A stretch of 64,000 nucleotides of DNA from Garcia nutans (lineage: Eukaryota; Streptophyta; Magnoliopsida; Malpighiales; Euphorbiaceae): assembly GCA_947685225.1 (NCBI GenBank), contig CANTUV010000007.1, positions 16,202,501-16,266,500 of the forward strand, given 5' to 3'. A model generated the notes under the pieces. The model did not search any database. It saw only the letters and a program-made list of their open reading frames with translations, and was not told the DNA's origin. The position numbers and the translations under genes are program-made. Of the stretch, positions 13,035 through 23,370 are shown piece by piece; position 1 is the first letter of the stretch, and each line of letters begins with the position of its first letter.

Positions 13035-13094
13035 ATGCTAAAAGAAAAAAAGAAAAAAAGAGAAAAAGAAAAAGGGAAAAGAAGAAAAGGAAAG
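13035..13094 (+). repeat. Second purine tract of element A
   Basis: A/G-only run with a counterpart at 53481-53560 in element B, in the same order and at a similar spacing from the first tract. Confidence 0.8.
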
Positions 13095-14639
13095 GAATGC
13101 AGGTATCAAACTCTTTACAAAGCCAAAGACTGTCCAAATCAGGATCCATATTTTTTCCAAGAAGATGAAAAGACATTCAAACTTTGTATTTTTATAAAGT
13201 TAGAAGGAAATGATGTCCAGAAGGTGAAAATAAAACCTCTAATAGTATACAGTTCCAATAAGAAGTTTGTAGTGTGAAATTTATCCATAACGTTACATCA
13301 ACTCCAATCTCAAAATGGCCTTCGCTTAAACCACGTCCCTTATAGATCCAATTTCAAGCCTATTAAAGACCTGTTGATCTCTCTTTGTCGTTAGAGTCTA
13401 TTAGTGGAGATAGTTTGAATAAGCATGCATATGAGATAGGCAATATTTAAACTCAATGAGACCTTTGGCCAAGTAATGTGTATGTGCCTATCTGAAGTGC
13501 AACAGTTCTTGCTTAAATAGAAATGATTCCTAAGTTTAGTATAGTAACTAGGGTTGTTATGTTATAGATATGTTAATTTGAAAAATCGAGTCCTAAGGTA
13601 CAATAACACTGATTTGACAAAGTCAACAATTGATTTAAAAGAAAAAAAGAAATACTATTTTCTTGTTGCATAAACCCTCAAATTAAGGAAAGTATATTGC
13701 ACCGTCGAATCTCAAATGACACATTGGGCAAAATAAAGGATTATTTGGAAGATTATGAAGAAGTTACCATCTGCCGTGCTGAAACATAATTTGAAATGGA
13801 TGTATCTCTGCTGCTTGGGCCTCCACCACTCATGTTTTCAACATCTTGAAGATAAAAAGCCATAAATGCGAAGGCTTCTGTCATTCCAATGCAAGACCTA
13901 AACGAGCATCTGGAAGGAACCAATGAGAACACTTCAACTGATCACCTTAGTTTGTGAGTCGATGGAACCACTGTAAGTGTCATCCATGCATATCATGCAT
14001 ACATAAGCATATTACATTGTATTTTTTGTCTTGTGTTCCTATTCTTTTTCAAGGTAAACAACAATACTTTATAAAGCAAATATAAAGCAGATATGGAATC
14101 AGGGGGGCATGGAAGGCCCATTTCTTAAGAAAGATCCAGTCACTTTACAAAAATGGAGATGCATGGTTGTATAAGGAACAAGACAATACACAAACATCAA
14201 TCATAGCCTACATGAGAAAAATCATTGGTTTGAGCCTACACATGGGGCAAAACTTTTCTTTTTAATTTTTGAGTTTATGCATGTGCAAAATATTTTCAGA
14301 CCTACTTTCAATATTTTGCCACGTAGGGGGCAAAGAGAGGATATGAAGACTAGCTAAAAAGGAAATGAGAACTAGCTAAAAAAATAGCTACTTTTTTTTT
14401 GCAAAAGAAAGAACAAAAAGAATAGAACAAGAAGAAAATTAGAACTCTCAAAACGAATGAAGATATAAAAGACAAAAGATCAGGACAACGACCAACTTAA
14501 AGATCAGATCAATCCAGCTAGAAGAGCTAAAGTTGAGGCAAGACAAAGGTCTATCCCCAAGAATAGAGAATCAAGATGAAGATTCATTTCTATCAAGGCA
14601 GACATTTTCAAGCGGATTTGTTAAAGCATCCACTATCCA

Positions 14640-15345
14640 ACCTATATTAGATTTATTGAAGTATCCTGATGGCATAATCTCTAGCCTATATTGGATTTAT
14701 TAAAATATCCTGACGGAATAACTTTTCTTGATATGTTGAAATATCCAAGTTTGTTTTTAGTGAGATATTAGAGTCGCTTAATATCCTACCAAGATATTAG
14801 AGTCAATTGGTGGATGTCATTAGGATATTAGAGTCACTCGATGACCATTTTGATTTACCAAGATATTAGAGTTGATTGGTGGATTTCATTGGGATATTAG
14901 AATTGCTCGATAGTTTGTTCACTCACCAAGATATTAGAATCGCTTAGTGATTCTATAGAGATATTGGATTTACTCGATAGACCTATTGGGATATTAGAGT
15001 TGCCTAATGACTCATTTAGATATGAGAGTCGCTCAATAGTTTTTGGTCATCAGGATATTAGAGTTGCTTGATGAACCCATTGGGACATTAGAGTTGCCCA
15101 TTGACCCGTTAAGATATTAGAGTTGCTCAATAGTTTTATCACTTCATCATTTCATCAGGATATTAGAGTCTCCTAATGAACTTATTGGGATATTAGAGTT
15201 GCCCAAATCTAGTTTCAGGTCTAGAACCCAACCAATCCAATTTTGGGTCCAAAACCCAAACCAATCCGGGTCCAGAACCTAAACCAATCCTCCTTCAGAA
15301 GCCAAACCAACTCCAATCTTGGGTCCAAAACCATTCGTGTCCAAA
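14640..15345 (+). repeat. Degenerate tandem repeats in element A 3' untranslated region
   Basis: A first block (about 14640-15205) repeats GATATTAGAGT(C/T)GCTC(G/A)ATG about every 40-60 bp, a dozen or more times. A second short block (about 15210-15345) repeats (G/T)GGTCCA(A/G)AACCCAAACCAATCC. Both repeat families recur in element B. Tat/Ogre 3' untranslated regions are known sources of variable tandem repeats. Confidence 0.8.
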
Positions 15346-15401
15346 ATCAGCTTAAACTCATATTACTTTTTACTCTCTAAATAAATCCAAGATCATTCAA
15401 A

Positions 15402-15414
15402 TAGGGGGCAAACT
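15402..15414 (+). other. Element A polypurine tract
   Basis: ATAGGGGGCAAAC directly precedes the 3' LTR, and the same motif precedes the 3' LTR of element B. Confidence 0.75.
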
Positions 15415-17416
15415 ATAGACCCTTAATTTTGGCTTTAAGCTAATTCAGTCCTAATTAAAGATAGCCTAAGTACTTATTGGTCCATTCTTAATGGCTTAAA
15501 TCTATTTTAAGGTTTTATCTTGATTGGTCCAATTTTTATAAAGGCCTAAATGAGTCCGGTTTAGTTTCTAAAACTTTAAAATGGTCATAAAGTGAGTTTT
15601 AAAACCTAAAAATGGTCTGGAAGTCATTTTCGTTTGATAATGGATCATGCATGCCGAATTGGGCTATGCAGTTCGATATGGATGGTCCATATCAAACTAG
15701 GCATTGACCAGTTCGATATGGAACTTGTCCATATCAAACTAGGATAAACCTAGTTTGATATGGGCATCCATATCGAATTGGGACTTGCCCAGTTCCATAT
15801 GGACATCCATATCGAACTGGGACATCTCCAGTTCGATATAGACACACCCATATTGAACTAAGCCATGCCCAGTTCGATATGGACATGACCATATCGAATT
15901 GGGGATGTCCATATCGAACTGGGACTCCCTATTTTGATATAGACCCTAGTCCATGTTGGCTTAAGATATTTTTCATTCAATATGGTCAGGTTTAGCCTCG
16001 AATTCAGTTGGTCTTAGTTCTACATGGTTACGGTTTATCTAAAATTCAAATTATTTTAATATGATATGCCTTAGAAAATCATGCTTAATTAGGAAACTAA
16101 TACTGGTTTATGAAGTTTAACTTAATCTTTTCTTATAAATATAGGTTGGAGGGATGGCAGAGGGTGGCAACGAGCAGTAAAAAAAAGCGACAATAACTAA
16201 CAACCTAGTAGCCATAATTATTTAACAACGAGATTATAAAAAAAGAATAGCAATTAAATACAGAAAGAAGCGATAATTGAAAAGCTATTGAAGAACAAAA
16301 AGCAATCAAAAGGAAAAATAAAACCAAAATAGAGGCAATAGGTAAGTAATTATCGAATTACTGAGGTTCGACCAAGGCTTTATTTGACCAGGTGGTAGCA
16401 TCATCAGACACCGGCTTCTATAAGGTGAAGGTGAGAAAAAAAAGTTTGGTCCAATTGCATTAAACTTTATGGAGCCACAACGCAGGTTTGATTTCTTATC
16501 AACTAGCTCTATTATTTTTGTTATTAATTCACTGTGTTTCCAAATTATGCATGCCAGCCTGCAAACTCTTTTAGGTTAGGTTTGGTTAAGGATTAATCTA
16601 GAATTTAATTGCATACATCAATTATGTTCCCGCAAATCTAAAACCCTAATTGCATTTTTATGAAACCCTAAAAATATTAAATCATTTTTTCTTAAAACCT
16701 TAATTTAAAAATTAAAAACCCTAGTTTGTACATCTATTGTTTAATATAGAATTGATTATTAATACACTTATATTTTGATGGGTGTTTTATGGTATTTTAT
16801 AATGGAAGTTTTATTATCATGCTTGAATGAATTAATTTACTTGATTAATTGTTTATCTAGATTGTAAAATATTTCCACTTAGTGGGTACCTTAGTTTTTA
16901 TTATGTAATTTAATTTATTTTAGATTTTGGATTAATGTAAAGGGAACATTTTTACCAAATGGTGGGTGTCCTATTTTATTTAGTTTTGGACATTAGGCAT
17001 TATAAGGGCATGCTTCCATCTAGTATGGGTACCCATTTATTTTGTTTAGACCTTTTTTGGTTTCAATAAAATGAATATTTAGTTTCACTAATTGCATGTA
17101 GTATGGATGATTTTATAGTATTTAAGAATTTAACAATATTTTGACCTGAAAAGGAGGCTGGTTACAATAAACCGGGCGCTGTAGGGGTGCTGGGTCTTCT
17201 CACTTTCCCCATATGTACCCAACTTTTCAAATCCATTAAGGGGTTGGGAATTCCTTAGGAATCGAGTCATCCACCCCTTTCTTTTTCTGGCCCTTCCGAG
17301 TGGCAACTCCATTTTCTTCGGATTTAGGCCCGTGTTCTCTAAGGCCTCGAGTCTAACAGTGCCGAAGTCGCAAGAACCATTTCACATAGGAGTGGAGGCA
17401 AAAATCCTCGCTCACA
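15415..17416 (+). repeat. Element A 3' LTR
   Basis: It starts TATAGACCC (decayed TG) and ends CTCACA. It holds the palindrome array (15660-15960), a TATA-like stretch (TTATAAATATAGG, about 16132) and AAACCCTAA-like motifs (about 16635-16730). Confidence 0.88.
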
Positions 17417-17421
17417 CAAAG

Positions 17422-19650
17422 TAGAATTATCTACTTACGATAACTATCTAGCAAGAAAAGTTGTAAGAAAACATTTCGGTAAGGGAAAAATCCTCTACCC
17501 CATTACAATTAATACCCTCTAACATGTATGGTCCAATGAATGTGACGGCTAGGCATAGAGCCTACTATTTCATCACCTTTATTGATGACTCTACAAGGTA
17601 TGTTTATATCTATTTGATTACTCATAAGTTTGAGGCTTTAAATTGGTTCAAGAAATATCTCAACTTAGTTAAAAAAAAATAGACAAGAAAGTGAAAGCAC
17701 TTCAAACTGATATAGGTCATGAATATTTGTTTGATTAATTCAAGCAAATATGTGATGAAAAAGGGATAGAGCATTGACTGACTATTACCAAACAGCGAAA
17801 CAAAATGGTGCTATTGAAAAAAAGAATCAAACACTTGTAGAAATGGTTAAGTCGATGATGGCTCAAGTTAACTTACCCATTGCCTTTTAGGGTGATGCAT
17901 TATTAACAGCCACCAATGTACTTAATGTGTGCCCTTTAAGTCAATTCCAACTACTATTTATGAATTATGGACAAGTCATCATCCTAATCTTAATGTCCTA
18001 AAACCTTGAGGATGTGCTACCTATGTATATAATACTTCACATAATAGGAAACTAGCCCAAGAGGTGAAAAAAAATATCTTTATAAGATATTTTGAACTAT
18101 CCCAAAGATACATTTTCATAAGTAAGCAAGACAATAGGAGGACAACCAAATTTAAATTACGAGATGTCACATTCCTAGAGAATGATTTCCTTACAGGGCT
18201 AATTAGATCAAGAATTCTCCTTATTTAAGGTTGGGGATAAAAGTTCACAAGGACCGATTCACTTGAGTGGAAGGAATTTGGTGGATTTAACTCTTCTAGT
18301 TGGTCTGAAAGAGAGTGATCCAGTCCAGGTGGGAGGATAAATCCAGTTGTAATGGGAGCCCCATGGATCCTGATTTGATAGATATACCTATACAACTTGG
18401 TATATATATTTTGCAAGATTATGATTTAAGAAAAACAATCATAGAACTATCCCTCGTCACCATTTTAACATCGAATGTAGAAATGAGGTATTCATGGTTG
18501 TGACTCAAGATGATGATGAGCTAAAGAATTTCTAAGTTGATCTTAAATACACTATCAAGGATAAATGGGTAAAAGCAAGAGGAAGATTTAGACTCTATGA
18601 GATCACACCGAGTTTGGGATTTGGTTGATTTTCCAAAGACGCAAAGCCATTGGAAACAAATAGATTCTCAAAATCAAGTGAAAAGTGGATGACAACATTA
18701 AGAGGTATAATGTGCGTCTCATTGAAAAGGGGTATACACAATAGGAAGGAATAGATTATAATGAGACATTTTCCTCCAATGTCAGATTCACCTCAATAAG
18801 GTTGATTTTAGCAATTGTGGCAAACCGTGATCTTGAATTGCATTAAACGAAAGTAAATTTTCTTTCTCAATTGGTGAATTGGATGAAGAAATCTACATGG
18901 AATAACTTGTAGGCTTCATCAAATAAGGTCAGAAAAATAAAGTTTGTAAGTTAAAAAAGTCAATCTATAGTTTTACACATTCTTCAAGGCTCTAGTAAAT
19001 TTGCTTTCATAACACTATTTTATCAAATGGTTTTACCATGATATATAAGGACTATTGCGTTAACATTAAATGAGCAAAAGCAAAGTTCATCATAATGTCA
19101 TTATATGTTGATGACATTCTAATTGCTGAAAATAACAAAGTGTTTCTAAATCATATTAAAGAGTGGCTATCAACCAGCTTTGAAATGAATGACATGTACT
19201 GCCACTTATAGGAGTCTTATTTGCTAATAGAATGCCTCCTACAAGAAGAAAGAATAGTGGGATGTGGGCTAAAGATTTGGAGAGATTGATTGAGGAAATT
19301 GTTGTCTCTTTCTCAAGAGGCATACATAAAAAAAGTGCTTAAGTGATTTAATATATGTGATTGTAAACCCATGGATACTGTTATTGCTAAAGGCGAGAGC
19401 TTAAGTCGAAGGCAATGCCAAAGGCGAGAGCTTAAGTTGAAGGCAATGCCCTAAAACTCCAGAAGAAGTGAAACATATGGAAAATGTACCCTATACAAGT
19501 TTTGTTGGAAGTCTTATATATGTGGTGATGTGTACAAGGCCTGATATTTACTTTATTGTTGGTATGGTAAGCAGATTCCAGTCCAACCTAGGTCCAACAC
19601 ATTGGCAAGTGGTTAAAAGAATATTAAAGCATCTTAAAGGCATTGTTGAT
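17422..19650 (+). pseudogene. Copia-1 integrase and reverse transcriptase, truncated at RNase H
   Basis: The pre-integrase frame cut at 7436 continues here (VELSTYDNYLAR), followed by an integrase core (FITFIDDSTRYVY, about 17565-17610; LQTDIGHEY, about 17700). Next comes the copia RT with its YVDD active site (19104-19115), and then the RT-RNase H connection (VPYTSFVGSLIY, CTRPDIYFIVGMVSRF) in the 61-aa frame at 19468-19653. Many stops and frameshifts are present. RNase H is missing: similarity ends near 19650, where unrelated LTR debris begins. This is the 3' half of the element that starts at 1474. Confidence 0.85.
19388..19449 (+). repeat. 31-bp tandem duplication inside Copia-1 RT region
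   Basis: AAAGGCGAGAGCTTAAGT and the following GAAGGCAATGCC occur twice in direct succession with one difference. Confidence 0.85.
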
Positions 19651-19654
19651 TAGT

Positions 19655-20048
19655 TATTGTGCTATTAATATGGAGGGCTAGGTTTGTATATTGGCTGGTA
19701 TCACTCTTTCATTTGAGACACTCACCCCTGTCTCACTATTTTTTTTTTCAGATTTTTAGGGTGAGCTTCTGAGAGTATATTATGCAAAAACTTTATTTTT
19801 CTTTCCCATCAGTGAAATCTATTTGTAAAATTAATTGGATATGTAATTTATTATGTATTATACTGTACTTTCATTTTAAAAACACCGCAAATTTTATACT
19901 ATTGAGATTTTATGATTTGATGATATATCGAATGATTAGTGGGATGTTTTAAATATTTTTATAGTTATGACGATTTAGGCTGACTGAGCTGTATAGAGCA
20001 TGGAATTTCCCATCCCTTGGTGCCGGTCGGGTGCTCTCGCGTCTTGAC
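19655..20048 (+). mobile_element. Possible chromovirus LTR fragment
   Basis: The stretch ends GGTGCCGGTCGGGTGCTCTCGCGTCTTGACA, a layout like the ends of plant chromovirus LTRs (GGTGCCGGTC...GTGACA). No matching partner, TSD or PBS is visible. Confidence 0.35.
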
Positions 20049-20539
20049 AAAAAGTATTCATTATGTATACAAAATATTTAGAGTTGTGTAGATATTGATA
20101 TGTATTATTATTCCCAAACTATGCTTATTCTATATTTATTAATCCCAAAACATGTTGTTTGTTTTGTATTTACACGTGTTTGAATATTTTTGTTACATTC
20201 GAAATTATTTCTATAGAGCATGTTGGAGAGAATGATTAACTTTGTCACTAAGTTAATAACCTTTGTTTGTTTATGTGATGAGTGAAGATGAGACCATTTA
20301 CAAATAATATTAATTAAGTGATTATGAGCTCGTGCTTGAAACAAGATGGTTTTCTTATGTAATGAGATTCTTATGCTATATTACACATAATGATGCTTGT
20401 TGGGCAAATGATTGAGCAATAAAATCTATTTCAATCATTGACAGTAAAATTGATAAGTATATTTTGAACAAGTGCTTTTTATAAGTTTATCATTAAAAGA
20501 TTTGAGCTACTATACAAAAGATATGTGTGACCTTACATT
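20049..20539. other. AT-rich stretch, nothing recognised
   Basis: No domain, repeat partner or element end could be recognised here. The 78-aa minus frame at 20108-20344 has no familiar pattern. Confidence 0.5.
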
Positions 20540-21682
20540 AGCAAAAGCAAAGAATAGTTCGAACAAAGAGAAGATCACGATAATTAGCGCGGTGACTATT
20601 TGGCCGTTATGTAGTCGTACGATGAAGCTTTAATGAAAGTAGGAGCTCTAGATATAGTAGTAGTTGGGCCATCGAATCCTAGACCAAAATTTGAAGAGTT
20701 GACCTTTGAACATTATTTAGATTATCTAATGCTTCCTTGCCTTTATGAAATTTTGAAATAGAATTTCTTAATTCATTAATTTCTTCTTTTAAAATTTTAT
20801 TTTCTTTAGAGATTTTATCTAAGCTAGATGTAGTTTTCAAAAGTTCGTCTAAAGACTATTTAATTGTTCATTGGAGGTCTTTAATTCTAATGTACAATTC
20901 TTTAAAATAATAAAATCATTTTCTAGCTTTGAACACTTTTCTTTATAGAATTTCATTTTTGAAAAGTATTTTTGTACTATAAGATTCATTTGCGCGACTA
21001 GATCACTATCATCTAAACTATCATCAATATCATTATAAATTATACGAGAGTTTAAGAATGGAGTACCTATCTCATTGCAGTCATTATCCTCTTCTATGGC
21101 TATGAGATAAAGATTAACAATTCCTTGTTTTTCTTCTTCTTTTTCACTTAAGGAATCATCATCCCATGTAGCTTTGAGAGCCTTCTTTTTCTCCTTGTCC
21201 CATTTCTTCTTGTTCTTGAACTTGTGACATTTGGTTTTAATGTGACATGATTGCCATATTCATAACAATTTACTTCATTCTTTTTTTATTTGTCTTTGAA
21301 ATAGGATTTTGGGATGTTCTCTTATTAGCTTGCATTCTCCTCTTTCTTTTTCATTCACTTACTCCTGTGGATAGCATAGCTATCTCTTCCTCTTCATCAC
21401 TATTTTCATCACTTGAGTTTTTAATTTCTTTGGTGGCTTTGAGAGCTATTGCTTTCCTCTTGTCCTTCTCACCTTTAGCATATTCTTTATCCATATGCAT
21501 ATCAAAAAAGAGGAGTTTCCTAACAAGCTCATCGGTCCTTAGATTAGTGAGGTCATGAGGTTCTTCAATTGAAGAAACCTTTAAATCAAGGTTTATTCTT
21601 GGATGATCTAAGTGCTTTCAAGATTTTTCTATTTACATCTTCTTGAGCATACTTTTTGCCAAATTTCTTCAAGTCATTTGAC
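20540..21682 (-). pseudogene. Copia-2 gag, C-terminal part (minus strand)
   Basis: Read on the minus strand from 21677 down, the frames encode the second part of a copia gag. This includes FGKKYAQEDVNRKILKAL-like sequence at about 21600-21670, an acidic Ser/Glu-rich linker (about 21370-21450), a decayed zinc knuckle (CYE.G...HIK/LKP..., about 21230-21275), a Lys-rich basic patch (about 21170-21230) and a coiled-coil tail (KISKENKILKEEINELRNS, about 20755-20820). Several frameshifts are present. It was separated from its N-terminal part (42043-42570) by the Athila-like insertion; TTGAC is at both breakpoints. About 80 bp at 20543-20625 resemble 45530-45615. Confidence 0.75.
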
Positions 21683-23366
21683 TGTTAGCCTCCTTGGAAA
21701 AGGTATATGCTTATACTGCAAGTGCACATATCGTTAACAAGTAATAAAATGATAAGTAGAGTATTGTTTCCACGAAAAGGATAATTCTAAATACCAAACA
21801 ATTAAACTGATTATTATTTGGATAAACAAATTTGATTTGTGATTAAACTAAACTTTGAATGAGAATGAATTTCTAATACTTTAAGACTTAGGGTTTAGTC
21901 ACCTTTATTGATTTATCATGGTTCTTCTAAAGTATTGATTTAATTTAGTTTTTCTTTAATATTGATTGGATTCTCCTAAATTAAGTTTTAGTCTCTCTCA
22001 AGTACTAAAACAAGTATCAATTTAATTCTTACGTCTACTCTCATGATCATAAGTAATTAAACCAATTTCATTAGGTTTTGTGAGAATCTTGAATCAGCCT
22101 CTTAAGTGTAATCCTTATCTCTAAGTGAAAACTACTTAAGATTGTTATCTCCTTGGACTAATATTGTGCTTCCCCCTCGCTCCATCACACAACATCTCAA
22201 TTCAATTAATTATTGGCCAACTAAGTAAAATATTAAGATTAAAGATAATAAAATAATTAAAGGTTAAACTAAATTAAACCAAATGAGCATTTATAATTCT
22301 ATGATAAACTCAATATAAGGGACCAACCCTAAATAGGATTAGTTCTTCATTGTTGAAATAAAAACATTGCAAATATTAAAAATGGTAATTAAAAACATAT
22401 TTTAAAGAACAAAAAAATATCAAACTCCCCTTATTTGAAGAAGAGCTCCACTTGGATCTTGAATTCTTCTTAAAACCAAAATTTTACTCTTCTTCTCTAA
22501 GACACTCTAGACTAAATTTATTTATTATATGAATCTAATCTAATTCTTATGTATTTGATCATGGGATGAAGTGTGTTTATACAAAGTGTTTGAAAACTTC
22601 TTTAGTGGAGAAAAACTAGAAAAGGTGAGAGTACCACTTGGTTGGTTCTTCATTTTCCAAAATTTCTGCTCAAAGTTATGAAAGTCTACTCCACGGGCTT
22701 GTCATATGAGTGACACAGTCGTGGCCTGAGATGGAATGGATTGTTTTGAGAACCTTTCCAGTTGTAAATGGTGTTTGAATGCCACGGTCGTGGCTTTTGA
22801 ATACAATATGCAAACTCTGACTTTTCTTCCTTCTCTTTTCTTAGAAAGTAGGAAAACTCATCCCACGGGCATGGCCTTAAAATCCCACGCTCGTGCATAA
22901 TTTTTTGACTCAAAATCCACAAAATCCTCCTCAAAATAGAACCAAAACCAATCCTACAGTCGTGGCTTTGCATCCCCGCGGTCGTAGACTTCAAAATGCT
23001 TCTGTCTGTGCAATTTTTGCCACAAAAAAAACTTGGACAGACTCAAATAAAATGCCACGGAAGGCCACAACCATGGCATTCAACCTTTTTATGGATGTCT
23101 TGATTTCTTGTCTTTAATTGTATATTCAAGTTTATGGACATTTATGGTGATTTATATGACCATGTAAAGTCATTTTCTTTCATTTTATTTTTCTTCAATT
23201 TTCTAAAAATTTTAGCCAAAATAAACTTTTTCTTCTTGCTCGCAACTCCATAGTTGAAATAATGAATATTCTAGCTTTCACAATAAAAATTGATCAAATT
23301 CAATTGATAACAATAAAAATATGACTATAATAATCACTAAATTATGTGCAAAATATTGCCTTATCA
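21683..23366 (-). repeat. Athila-like 3' LTR
   Basis: On the plus strand it runs from TGTTAGCCTCC to GCCTTATCA. It contains about ten copies of a CCACGG(N)CGTGG-like motif at about 22690-23085. It matches 38845-42042 outside the nested LTR. The 102-aa and 74-aa frames over the motif cluster are incidental. Confidence 0.88.
22690..23085. repeat. Dispersed CCACGG..CGTGG palindromic motifs in Athila-like LTR
   Basis: Variants such as CCACGGTCGTGG (about 22782), CCACGGGC(A/T)(T/G)G and CC(A/C)CG(G/C)TCGT recur every 30-60 bp, and partner copies lie at 41374-41700 in the other LTR. Confidence 0.75.
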
Positions 23367-23370
23367 ACTG

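Larger units (their letters stand above)
11966..14640 (+). other. Element A conserved non-coding body
   Basis: No pol domain is seen on either strand. The sequence is nevertheless collinear with element B (52400-54780), for example around 13340-13640 against 53710-54020, where most bases agree. It contains two purine tracts (12735-12823, 13035-13094) and PPT-like GGGGCAAA motifs at 14244-14252 and 14325-14333. The Lys-rich 80-aa frame at 13035-13277 translates one purine tract and is not conserved as a frame in B. Confidence 0.75.
7437..17416 (+). mobile_element. Element A: complete gag-only Tat/Ogre-like LTR retrotransposon
   Basis: This is a 9.98 kb element with LTRs at 7437-9429 and 15415-17416 and exact 5-bp TSDs CAAAG (7432-7436, 17417-17421). 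It has a tRNA-Arg-type PBS after the 5' LTR, a gag region, and a polypurine tract before the 3' LTR. Between gag and PPT there are about 3.4 kb with no protease, RT, RNase H or integrase. LTR ends are slightly decayed (CG instead of CA at 9428-9429, TA instead of TG at 15415-15416). The first 250 bp of the two LTRs differ by roughly 10% by eye, so the insertion is old. Gag type, long LTRs and PBS fit the Tat/Ogre branch of Ty3/gypsy; gag without pol fits the published TR-GAG class. Confidence 0.88.

Noticed and set aside
13035..13277. 80-aa Lys/Glu-rich plus-strand frame
   Set aside because: It begins in a purine tract; element B has stops in the matching frame.
17130..17312. 60-aa minus-strand frame (and similar ones at 50205-50468 and 61071-61364)
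   Set aside because: These recur because they lie in the conserved U5 of the LTRs; the frames differ in length and are opened by LTR sequence, not by coding constraint.
21247..21558. 103-aa hydrophobic plus-strand frame that looks like a membrane protein
   Set aside because: It is the reverse strand of the acidic Ser/Glu-rich and Lys-rich copia gag on the minus strand.
22686..23117. Opposing 102-aa and 74-aa frames
   Set aside because: Both translate the CCACGG motif cluster of the Athila-like LTR, and the partner LTR breaks them.
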